This document shows positions 58,028-64,000 of a stretch of DNA of 64,000 nt, in pieces. The notes under the pieces were generated by a model. That model searched no databases. It saw only the letters and a list, made by a program, of their open reading frames with translations, and had not been told where the DNA came from. This DNA comes from Methanofollis formosanus (GTDB lineage Archaea > Halobacteriota > Methanomicrobia > Methanomicrobiales > Methanofollaceae), in the NCBI RefSeq assembly GCF_019633745.1, contig NZ_CP037968.1:1370789-1434788 (forward strand). Direction: 5' to 3'. Within the stretch, counting starts at the first letter, position 1, and each line of letters starts with the position of its first letter. The position numbers were made by a program, and so were the translations under genes.

Positions 58028-58260
58028 ATTGCATGAGGCGAGCGCCCCACCTCAAGCGTACGCGATGAACATATCAGATCAGATCTGGATCGGTTCTTGA
58101 CCCTCATCCGTGCGTTCGAGGAGCGAATCGAAGTCGAGCATCGTGCCGCCCCACGACGAAGATAGGTTGGGGCGGCGATGGAACAAGGTCTCCACCGGTT
58201 TTCTCGTCTTGATAAGGGAGAAAGCAAGCGAAGAAAAATTTTCATCCAGTATGCTTGAGG
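58028..58260 (+). repeat. Long repeat R1, copy 7 (rearranged: L1 arm joined to inverted L2 arm)
   Basis: The L1 arm (AGATCAGATCTGGATCGG ... GAGCATCGTGCCGCCCC) leads directly into CACGACGAAGATAGGTTGGG, the complementary orientation of the core, and then into an inverted L2 arm ending CAGTATGCTTGAGGC. The right arm is missing. This looks like recombination between inverted copies. Confidence 0.7.
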
Positions 58261-58382
58261 CGTGCTTTTGCCTCATGCCGAATTCTCCAGAACCGCAATG
58301 CCGGCGTGTGGGGTGCCCGGCGCGGGGGGTCCGCACCGGAAAAAAGTCCTGAGTGGTGTCCTGCCAGTCAACGCCGATCAGT

Positions 58383-58622
58383 CTAGTTCTTGACGGTGGG
58401 AGCGATCCCTGCGGCCTGCCTGATCTGCTCGCGGAGGATCGGGTGGATCATCGGCGCGTTGGCAAGATCACTGAGGGCTTCAAAGGCCTCAGCGTTGCCT
58501 TTCTGTGCCATGATGCCAAGAAGGTCGACTGCGTCACGCTGGATATCGTTGACCATCGGTTCGATGTCATTCTTGACCGATAGGTAGAGTTGGAATACCG
58601 TTTTGTCTTCAAAGTGATGCAT
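58383..58622 (-). CDS. UPF0147 family protein
   Basis: This 79-residue small helical protein starts MHHFEDKTVFQLYLSVKNDI at 58622; an ATG at 58631 is an alternative. It contains VNDIQRDAVDLLGIMAQKGN and LANAPMIHPILREQIRQAAG, the core of the UPF0147 family found across euryarchaea. Function is unknown. It stands alone, transcribed away from the AEC transporter, with a 254-base AT-rich region between them. Confidence 0.88.
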   Translation of the reverse strand: MHHFEDKTVFQLYLSVKNDIEPMVNDIQRDAVDLLGIMAQKGNAEAFEALSDLANAPMIHPILREQIRQAAGIAPTVKN

Positions 58623-58876
58623 TGCTCTCACTCATCTATGGTAATTGCATTTCTCAAATAAATGCCATATGTTAATTTATCCCCATTTACTCCATTAACC
58701 CCACAGGAACGTTTTTATAGAAACAGACATTATTTATAAAGGCACTGCACGATGCCCTCTCTGGCGTGTGAGATCGCCGATCCAATGATCTCCACCCTCC
58801 TTTTACCCTATATATCGGGAATTAATGGGTTTTAGGTGGGCGCATCCAAGAAATGTCCCATACAGAGGCTTATGTT
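58623..58876. promoter_or_regulatory. Divergent AT-rich control region of UPF0147 and the AEC transporter
   Basis: For the transporter, CTATATAT at 58808-58815 is a good TATA box about 30 bases before a start near 58840. Other boxes on the plus strand, GTTTTTATAG (58711-58720) and TTATTTATAA (58730-58739), could serve an unannotated short RNA, though I see no conserved fold. The UPF0147 side has CATATGTTAATTTATC (58666-58681), which reads GATAAATTAACATATG on the minus strand. Confidence 0.45.
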
Positions 58877-59803
58877 ATGGACTTTGTCACGGTCTTTGAC
58901 CAAATTTTACTTCTCTTTCTCCTGGTGCTGGCAGGATACGGCGCCCGACGTCTTGATGTCTTTGACGACAAGACGACCAGCGGACTCTGCAGTCTGCTGG
59001 TGAAGGTGACCCTGCCGGCCCTGATCATCTCCTCGATGATGGTCCCGTTCAGTCCGGAGCGGTTGACGGCATGCGGAGAGATGCTCGTCATCTCGGTCGT
59101 CTTCTATGCGATCTCCCTGGTCGTCGCCTGGGAGCTCCCCAGAATACTCAAGGCACCCGAAACCGAGCGTGGGGTGTACGGGTTCATTCTGATGTTCTCG
59201 AACACGGCGTTCATGGGATTCCCGGTCGTTGAAGCGATCTTCGGCAAGGAGGCGCTCTTCTACACTGCAGTCTTTAACCTGCCTTTCAACCTGCTGGTCT
59301 TCTCCATCGGGATCATCATGCTCAAGTGGGGCGCTGCCGGGGAGAAGGGCCGTTTTGATCCGAAAATTCTGCTCAACCCAGGGATCGTTTCGGTCATCAT
59401 CGGCCTGATCCTCTTCGTCACCTCGATGCGCCCGCCCCTTCCGGTCGCAGGGGCGCTTGAGTCGCTGGGTTCCCTGACCACCCCCCTCTCGATGATCGTG
59501 GTCGGAGCGATGCTGGCACGGATCAACCCCGCCGAGGTTTTCGCGGGGTGGCGGGTCTATGCGGTTACGGGAGCGCGCCTTCTCCTGATGCCGGTCATCG
59601 TCTGGGCCGTTCTCGTGCCCTTCGTCCATGACCCCTATCTGCTGGGAGTGCCGGTGATCATGGCGGCGATGCCCGCCGCTGCCTTTGCGGCGATCCTCGC
59701 AGAAGAATGTCACACCGATACGAAATTGGCTTCCCAGGGAGTGTTTCTCTCAACGCTTTTCTGTGTTGGGACCATTCCGTTTGTCGCCCTCCTGGTCGCC
59801 TGA
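58877..59803 (+). CDS. AEC family transporter (auxin efflux carrier type)
   Basis: This membrane protein of about 308 residues starts MDFVTVFDQILLLFLLVLAG; AGAGG 8 bases upstream supports the ATG at 58877 over that at 58853. About ten hydrophobic segments are present, with conserved KVTLPALIISSMM near residue 50, LMFSNTAFMGFPVVEAIFGK near residue 110 and SLTTPLSMIVVGAMLARINP near residue 205. AEC carriers move organic anions; the substrate here is unknown. Its 3' end overlaps the opposite-strand ywbE-like gene by 54 bases. Confidence 0.9.
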   Translation: MDFVTVFDQILLLFLLVLAGYGARRLDVFDDKTTSGLCSLLVKVTLPALIISSMMVPFSPERLTACGEMLVISVVFYAISLVVAWELPRILKAPETERGVYGFILMFSNTAFMGFPVVEAIFGKEALFYTAVFNLPFNLLVFSIGIIMLKWGAAGEKGRFDPKILLNPGIVSVIIGLILFVTSMRPPLPVAGALESLGSLTTPLSMIVVGAMLARINPAEVFAGWRVYAVTGARLLLMPVIVWAVLVPFVHDPYLLGVPVIMAAMPAAAFAAILAEECHTDTKLASQGVFLSTLFCVGTIPFVALLVA

Positions 59804-59998
59804 AGGTGCGAGGATCTCCTGGACCCTCCCCACCTTGCCGTCCCTGAGGCGGACTTTGATCCCATGGGGATGAAAGGACGAGTTGGTGAGGATGGCTGCG
59901 ACGACGCCCCGGGTACGTTTTCCGGTTTTCTGGTCTGCTTTCAGGACGATGTCCACAGTAATCCCGGGTTTGATGTCTTTGCGATGTTGTCCGTTCAT
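59750..59998 (-). CDS. YwbE family protein
   Basis: This 82-residue protein starts MNGQHRKDIKPGITVDIVLK. It includes KRTRGVVAAILTNSSFHPHG and IKVRLRDGKVGRVQEIL, the almost complete YwbE/DUF2196 consensus. The family is small, basic and of unknown function, possibly nucleic-acid binding. The last 18 residues lie antisense to the end of the AEC transporter gene, so both 3' ends are fixed by each other. The basic tail GDKRNGPNTEKR is probably unconstrained extension. Confidence 0.88.
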   Translation of the reverse strand: MNGQHRKDIKPGITVDIVLKADQKTGKRTRGVVAAILTNSSFHPHGIKVRLRDGKVGRVQEILAPSGDQEGDKRNGPNTEKR

Positions 59999-60067
59999 GG
60001 ACCATCAGGTACATTGAACAACGCTTTTAATGTTGCTTGCGGAATAGGTACTGAGAGTGAATTTACA

Positions 60068-60490
60068 ATGGGTGCGTGTAAAGAAGCTTATTACAACACG
60101 GTTGAACGTGACCTGAAAAGGGCGTACAGAGGTGAAGAAGGCTGGAAACTCGAGCGCAGTGCTGACGTTGACGGTTCCGCGCCCGACTTTATCCTGAGCA
60201 GGGGCCGCCCCGGTTCTCTCGAACAGATCGCGGTGAACGTCAGGATTGCCCCTCTGATCGGGTCTGTTGATGTGGCCCGTATGCGGACTGCGGCCGAAAG
60301 CCTTCTTTCAAAGAAGGTGCAGGCCAAGAAGATGCTCCTGGTTGTTCCGCGGGATGTCGAGATCGCTGCCGAGATGGAAGGGATCGACCTCTTTTACCTC
60401 GAGACCTATGCTGTACGGGGCGGCGAGGTCATCTGGTCGCGTAGCAACCTCTGGACTGCTGACGGGACACCGGTCCTGGGCAGTTCCTGA
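60068..60490 (+). CDS. Small conserved protein of unknown function
   Basis: This 140-residue soluble protein starts MGACKEAYYNTVERDLKRAY. The ATG at 60068 follows GAGAGTGA; the longer frame from 59864 runs antisense to ywbE and is rejected. It contains EGWKLERSADVDGSAPDFIL, LSKKVQAKKMLLVVPRDVEI and GIDLFYLETYAVRGGEVIWS. The alternation of strands and helices with a basic patch (SKKVQAKK) recalls small restriction-endonuclease-like folds, but no catalytic set can be fixed. I do not recognise the family with certainty. Confidence 0.75.
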   Translation: MGACKEAYYNTVERDLKRAYRGEEGWKLERSADVDGSAPDFILSRGRPGSLEQIAVNVRIAPLIGSVDVARMRTAAESLLSKKVQAKKMLLVVPRDVEIAAEMEGIDLFYLETYAVRGGEVIWSRSNLWTADGTPVLGSS

Positions 60491-60491
60491 A

Positions 60492-60508
60492 TTATTCTTT
60501 TTCTTTCC
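60492..60508 (+). terminator. T-rich terminator
   Basis: TTATTCTTTTTCTTTCC directly follows the stop at 60490. Confidence 0.45.
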
Positions 60509-60530
60509 CCATTTACAATAAAAAAAAGGG

Positions 60531-60584
60531 TGTTGGGTGCCAGAAACTGAGCCCGAAGTTGGTGCCCGAAAGGTGCGCCTAACA
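60531..60584 (+). ncRNA. Candidate small structured RNA (three-way junction)
   Basis: TGTTGGGTGC (60531-60540) pairs with GCGCCTAACA (60575-60584) over all ten positions if two G-U pairs are allowed. G-U pairs only work for the plus-strand RNA. Inside, AACT/AGTT can form a hairpin around GAGCCCGA, and CC-GAAA-GG a hairpin with a GNRA tetraloop. TTTACAATAA just upstream (60512-60521) is a possible TATA box. It lies after a terminator and before a gene on the other strand, so it would be a stand-alone RNA. An H/ACA-type guide is one possibility. Confidence 0.3.
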
Positions 60585-60608
60585 ACTCCGGTTATTCATC
60601 ACCTCGTC

Positions 60609-60648
60609 GTGAGAACTATTAAATCTGTCTATTTAACTTTGTTCTCAT
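60609..60648. other. Long AT-rich inverted repeat
   Basis: GTGAGAAC (60609-60616) pairs with GTTCTCAT (60641-60648) with one G-U, and inside it TTAAAT (60619-60624) pairs perfectly with ATTTAA (60631-60636) around CTGTCT. It lies between convergent transcription units and may be a bidirectional terminator structure or a protein-binding site. Confidence 0.45.
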
Positions 60649-60664
60649 GTTAAAGGCTTGAATC

Positions 60665-62011
60665 TCATCTCCGGTCCACCAGTCGTTTCGGTCGCCCTCT
60701 CACCGCGGCGAGTTCGAGTCCGCCCGGCGCGGTGAAGTGGAAGAGCACTCTGCACCTGCCCTCCTCGCAGGCCTCTGCAAGGTCGGGCTTGTCTTTGAAG
60801 AGCGTCTCGAGAAAACGGTTTTTAATGGTGTTCCGGTCGGCCGCGGCAAGATCTTCGCACTCCATGCTGACCCGAAGCACCGTCTCGTCCTCCTCGCCAT
60901 AAACGAAGGCCTCATACTCGCCGGTCAGGTATGCCATGTTCTCCGGTTGAAAGACCGCCCGTTCGATATCGACCCGGTTAACCGCACATCCGGCGACGGC
61001 CACGCTCTCGGCTTCCCGCCAGGGAGGTTCGATCTTCATGTGCGTCCGGCCGCAGGGGCAGGTGCCGCGGCTCACCACCCGGCTCCAGTCCTCGGTGTCG
61101 TAGTTGAGGAGGAGGGTGCCGGCTTTTCCGCCGGGAGGGAGAAGGGTGGTAAGGACGAGACGGCCCTCTTCTCCGTCTCTGACGAAACGCCGGAGCGCCG
61201 GGTCGTACAGGTCAACGTGGACGAGGTCTTCAGGACAGTGCAGACCGTTTTTGACCTGGCACTCCCCGCACATGGTGCCTTCGGTGGAGCCGTAAGTGTT
61301 GTAGACTTCGCAGCCCCAGACCTTCTCCAGGTGGGCCCGCGACTCCGCGGCAAACCCTTCGCCGCCGATGACCAGCCTCTGCACCCCTGAATCCTGCGGC
61401 TCGATCCCTTCCGCCCTGAGCCGCCGGGCAAGCCTGAGAAGTTTGAAGACGCTTCCGACGATGGCGGTGGGGTGGTAGTTCCTGACCACCCTGACCGGGA
61501 AGGTGCATTTTCCTTCCGGGATGACGGCGACACCCATGTCCCGTGCGGCGAGGGTCATGGTGTTCGCCCCGATGTTCATCCCGTAGGAAGTGCAGAGGAC
61601 AAGGCGGTCGCCCGTGCCGATCCCCTGGGCGGTGAAGGCCCTGGCATATTTCTCGGCATATCGTTCCCAGTCTTCCCAGGTGAGGAAGAAAGTCTTGGGC
61701 ACGCCGCTCGTCCCGCTCGTCTCGTGCACGGTGAACACTTCGTCCCATTTCACCGAGCGGAAGGCGAAGTCGGCGGCGGCCGGCGGTTGGTGTTCCCTGA
61801 TCACCTGGCCCGAGATGACCGGGAGGTCGAGGAGATCTTCGTGGCAGGTGACGGCGGCCGGATCGATCTGCTCTTCTGCAAACCATTTTTTGTAGAAGGA
61901 GGAATGTTCGGCGGCGTACCTGACGGTGTAGCGGATGCGCTCGTCGACGAGGGCGTCGAGGTCGCCCCGATCCATCGTCTCGGTCGTCTCGTCCCAGTAT
62001 CTCCGTGCCAT
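60665..62011 (-). CDS. PaaK-family adenylate-forming ligase, probable coenzyme F390 synthetase
   Basis: This 448-residue protein starts MARRYWDETTETMDRGDLDA at 62011; TTG at 62014 would add one residue. Adenylation motifs of the phenylacetate-CoA ligase/F390 synthetase group are HETSGTSGVPKTFFLTWEDW, CEVYNTYGSTEGTMCGECQV and LLNYDTEDWS, with RGTCPCGRTHMKIEPPWREA near the C-terminus. F390 synthetase (FtsA) attaches AMP or GMP to coenzyme F420 when reductant is short. A true aryl-CoA ligase cannot be excluded, but methanogens rarely have one. It is monocistronic, preceded by repeats. Confidence 0.82.
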   Translation of the reverse strand: MARRYWDETTETMDRGDLDALVDERIRYTVRYAAEHSSFYKKWFAEEQIDPAAVTCHEDLLDLPVISGQVIREHQPPAAADFAFRSVKWDEVFTVHETSGTSGVPKTFFLTWEDWERYAEKYARAFTAQGIGTGDRLVLCTSYGMNIGANTMTLAARDMGVAVIPEGKCTFPVRVVRNYHPTAIVGSVFKLLRLARRLRAEGIEPQDSGVQRLVIGGEGFAAESRAHLEKVWGCEVYNTYGSTEGTMCGECQVKNGLHCPEDLVHVDLYDPALRRFVRDGEEGRLVLTTLLPPGGKAGTLLLNYDTEDWSRVVSRGTCPCGRTHMKIEPPWREAESVAVAGCAVNRVDIERAVFQPENMAYLTGEYEAFVYGEEDETVLRVSMECEDLAAADRNTIKNRFLETLFKDKPDLAEACEEGRCRVLFHFTAPGGLELAAVRGRPKRLVDRR

Positions 62012-62324
62012 CAACCCCCCGGGAGGCGCGTGAGGTTATAGCATTTTGGGCAGTGGGAAAATCCTTGATGACGCTCGTCACAGCAGGACTGCAGGTGGAT
62101 GCACACCCCAACTGCCGCCCCCGGAACCCCCACGACGAAGATAGGGCCGGGAAGGCAGAGGCCCGATCATTCAGGAGATGCATCTGCAATCTGTGTATCA
62201 GTCCTGAAGGTGTTTGGTGGATTCAAACCATTATGCAAACACAGAGAGATAATCATCAGGATCATTTTCATGGTATACCATCCTCTTTTCATCACCTCAG
62301 CCCCCCTGTGACCTTTCATCCATC

Positions 62325-62392
62325 GCCTTCCCTCATGCTCACGACAGGGGGAGAGTCCCCAGCCCCCCAGGATGAAGATTGGGGCGGAAGGC
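62325..62392. repeat. Short palindromic repeat R3, copy 8
   Basis: It starts GCCTTCCCTCATGCTCACG, contains GGGGAGAGTCCCCAGCCCCC and ends GGAAGGC. Confidence 0.5.
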
Positions 62393-62474
62393 GGAGAAAT
62401 GACCATGAAAGAGGGGTTGCAGTCTCCCGCCTATCTTCGTGCGGGGGGTTCGGGGGGCGGCAAGCCCCCCGTCG

Positions 62475-62790
62475 AAGAGAACCATCAAGATGATTTACCA
62501 TGAAAATGATCCAGACGATCCTCTCTTCAGGTTTTCATGAGAGTTTGAACTCGTCATATCACGTTGAAGCCGATACGCAGAGGATAGAAAATTCTTCTAA
62601 TGGATAGGCCGCCCCCATCGACGAGATTTCCCTGCCATCTCGCGCCGGGGGGAAACCCCCCGGACCCCCCACGACGAAGATAGGGACGGGGCGGCGATGG
62701 AGCGAGGTATCAACCTGTTCTCCTGTCTTGAAAAGAGAGAGAAAGCAAACGACGAGAAATTTTCATCATGTATGCTTGAGACCCCCTCTC
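62475..62790 (-). repeat. Long mosaic repeat R1, copy 8 (inverted, left-arm type L2)
   Basis: Read on the minus strand it shows CTCAAGCATACATGATGAAA, TCGTTTGCTTTCTCTCTTTT, the GC core, GTATCGGCTTCAACGTGATA and the end GGATCATTTTCATGGTAAAT. It is the closest relative of copy 3 at 52632. Confidence 0.78.
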
Positions 62791-62880
62791 GCCCCATGCA
62801 GAATTATACACAGCCGAAATCTTTGCTTTCTCTCTCATACGTTCTATCTTCTCCACCCGGAGAGTCCATCAGGGAAGAAG

Positions 62881-62997
62881 ATGAGAGAGTACGGCATGGA
62901 GCATGGGTATGTGCGGGTGAAGATCTGCGGAGTGACGAGGCCGGGAGTGAAGGATCCCGCACTGGTCAGAGCCTTTGTTGCCGCGGTGAAGGGATGA
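62881..62997 (+). pseudogene. trpF remnant with large internal deletion
   Basis: The 38-codon frame reads MREYGMEHGYVRVKICGVTR followed by PGVKDPALVRAFVAAVKG. The first part matches the extreme N-terminus of phosphoribosylanthranilate isomerase (RVKICGxTR). The second matches its extreme C-terminus (xxPGVKDPxLVRAFVxAV). About 160-170 residues that should lie between them are missing, and the join is in frame. The product cannot form the TIM barrel, so it is read as a deletion relic. Its last 32 bases overlap the end of the opposite-strand flavodoxin gene. Confidence 0.55.
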
Positions 62998-63940
62998 ACG
63001 TCCGGTCCCGCACGACCTGCCGCACGGCATAACCTTCGTTTCCGAGGGAAGCGTCCAGGTAGACCGTCTCGTCGGGGGTGATCCGGATCACGTTGAGGTC
63101 TGCCGGGAAGGCGGCGAGCGCTTCTCTCGTGAGACCACGGAGGGCGAGCGCCTCCTCGTACCCCGGTTCGCCCGGCCTGATCACCTCGACGCTGCCGGTG
63201 AGTTGCATGCCGCGCACGTCCTCCATGGAGGTGTGGGGATCGTAGACCGCGACCGAGGCGCGGGGGTTCTGGACCAGATGAGCGAACTTCGCCCCGCCCT
63301 CGCTGTAGATATAGATCTGCCCATCGGCGTAGTGGTAGTCGACCGGGGTGGCCCGCACCGCTTTTTCGTGGCCGGTGGCCAGCACACATTCCGAATGGGC
63401 GCTGAGGAAGCGGTCGGCCCTGGCCCTGAGTTCCTCTTCGGGCATCAGGTCGATACACTCCAGTTTCTCGCGCAGGGCCAGGGCATATGCTGCGACCGCT
63501 TTTAGATCGAGAAGGTCGCGGTCCTGCAGGATGAACCCGGTCCTCTTCCCGTAAAAGGTGAGGGCATTTCTGTCGTCACGGTCGAGGTCGGCGGTTCTGA
63601 GTCGTCCGCCGAAGGCGACGGCCGGCACATCCTCGCCGAGGAAGGTGCGCAGTCCCGTGAGGTACGTCCGTCCCCTGTGGAGTTTGATGCAGGTGCAGAA
63701 GAGGGCCACCGGTTTTTCCCGCAGCCACGAGGCGTTGGTCTCAACAAACCGCCGGATCGAGGGGGCGACCTCACCATTGTAGATGGGAGTGCCGATCACA
63801 AAGAGGTCGGAGGACTTCAGGTCCTCTGAGAACGTCTCGGGCCGGCACGTCCTCGACGGCCCGAGGACGAGGGCGAACGCCCTGGCCACCTCGGCCGTCG
63901 TCCCGTATTTGCTCTCATAGACGACACATGTCCTGAGCAT
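62966..63940 (-). CDS. Flavodoxin domain fused to a pyridoxamine oxidase-like FMN-binding domain
   Basis: This 324-residue protein starts MLRTCVVYESKYGTTAEVAR at 63940 (9 residues of the longer frame rejected). Residues 1-160 form a flavodoxin domain of the HemG/FldA kind with the FMN-phosphate loop SKYGTTAEVA and LFVIGTPIYNGEVAPSIRRF. Residues about 180-310 form a split-barrel PNPOx-like domain: FLSAHSECVLATGHEKAVRA, TPVDYHYADGQIYIYSEGGA and NPRASVAVYDPHTSMEDVRG. Two flavin-binding units in one chain suggest an intramolecular electron relay, perhaps with F420 or FMN. The last residues (PSPRQQRL) lie over the trpF remnant. Confidence 0.87.
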   Translation of the reverse strand: MLRTCVVYESKYGTTAEVARAFALVLGPSRTCRPETFSEDLKSSDLFVIGTPIYNGEVAPSIRRFVETNASWLREKPVALFCTCIKLHRGRTYLTGLRTFLGEDVPAVAFGGRLRTADLDRDDRNALTFYGKRTGFILQDRDLLDLKAVAAYALALREKLECIDLMPEEELRARADRFLSAHSECVLATGHEKAVRATPVDYHYADGQIYIYSEGGAKFAHLVQNPRASVAVYDPHTSMEDVRGMQLTGSVEVIRPGEPGYEEALALRGLTREALAAFPADLNVIRITPDETVYLDASLGNEGYAVRQVVRDRTFIPSPRQQRL

Positions 63941-63964
63941 GAGGCCCCTTCTGCCGTGTGCCCT

Positions 63965-63976
63965 CATAAATACTCT
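63965..63976 (-). promoter_or_regulatory. Possible TATA box of the flavodoxin fusion gene
   Basis: The minus strand reads AGTATTTATGAG about 26 bases before the start codon, which would give a very short or absent leader. Confidence 0.4.
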
Positions 63977-64000
63977 GGCGTCTCAGGGAGTCCGGATCTG

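Larger units (their letters stand above)
56901..58382. other. Tandem cluster of long repeats, no gene
   Basis: About 1.5 kb made almost wholly of R1 copies in head-to-tail order (57075, 57406, 57716, 58028). Before them, at 57025-57070, lies an R1 right-end fragment. All open frames here translate repeat sequence. It is the densest repeat block of the window. Confidence 0.6.
62012..62880. other. Repeat-filled intergenic region
   Basis: This 870-base spacer holds a partial core ending GGGAAGGC (62110-62158), an R1 right-arm-like piece ending GGATCATTTTCATGGTATAC (about 62255-62278), an R3 palindrome (62325-62392), an R2 core (62420-62480) and an inverted R1 copy (62475-62790). No gene is supported in it. 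Confidence 0.55.

Noticed and set aside
57025-58260. CRISPR-like array
   Set aside because: Repeat units are about 310 bases and contiguous, without short regular repeats, unique spacers or cas genes.
1424-62790. Insertion sequence copies
   Set aside because: No transposase frame or target duplication was seen; ends differ between copies, so only a non-autonomous or structural repeat is supported.
62697-63032. 111-residue plus-strand frame over the R1 repeat and the trpF remnant
   Set aside because: It translates repeat DNA and is in a different frame from the recognisable trpF ends.

Overview
The window looks like chromosomal DNA from a hydrogenotrophic/formate-using methanogenic archaeon of the order Methanomicrobiales (Methanofollis/Methanoculleus-like; the genus is inferred, not proven). 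The evidence is a full set of CO2-to-methane genes (ftr, fwd, hdrABC-mvhD, mcrBDCGA, mtrEDCBAF-A'G-H), coenzyme B biosynthesis genes, methanogenesis-marker proteins, GC-rich coding sequence, archaeal BRE/TATA promoters, T-run terminators and PGF-type surface protein tails. No rRNA, tRNA, transposase or CRISPR array was recognised.

Layout. 1-3.2 kb: endonuclease IV (cut by the window edge), a small lipoprotein, a MntA-HepT toxin-antitoxin pair and repeat-rich spacers. 3.2-11.7 kb, minus strand: a nine-gene overlapping operon holding aksA, aksD, aksE and aksF (chain elongation to 2-oxosuberate for coenzyme B) together with a TPP enzyme, a radical SAM protein, two tandem DDTD-motif proteins of the methanogenesis-marker-11 type and one uncharacterised protein. 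These extra genes are candidates for the unassigned later steps of coenzyme B synthesis. 12.4-18.7 kb: a giant adhesin-like surface protein and a small secreted paralogue of one of its domains. 19.3-41.3 kb: ftr, divergent from a ten-gene fwdGF-hdrCBA-mvhD-fwdDBAC operon, then mcrBDCGA and the mtr operon. In mtr, mtrG is fused to a second, almost identical copy of the MtrA corrinoid domain.

42.7-52.3 kb: a corrinoid acquisition locus. BtuC and BtuD with a TIM-barrel protein read left. Four exported proteins read right: a PQQ-type propeller with a DUF4430/transcobalamin-like domain, a second DUF4430 protein with a membrane tail, an alpha/alpha-barrel repeat region fused to a BtuF-type binding protein with a PGF-CTERM-like tail, and a second propeller. 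The alpha-barrel plus DUF4430 pair resembles the two domains of vertebrate intrinsic factor/transcobalamin, here split over neighbouring genes. The locus lies next to mtr, a major corrinoid user. This is the strongest candidate for an undescribed system.

53-64 kb: a DUF362 ferredoxin-type protein, LemA plus DUF2207, UPF0147, an AEC transporter overlapping a YwbE gene, a coenzyme F390 synthetase-like ligase, a trpF remnant with a large internal deletion, and a flavodoxin/PNPOx-like fusion. The long spacers (1.3-2.1, 2.8-3.2, 11.8-12.4, 41.3-42.7, 52.3-53.2, 56.9-58.4 and 62.0-62.9 kb) are filled by mosaic copies of at least three related GC-rich repeat modules.
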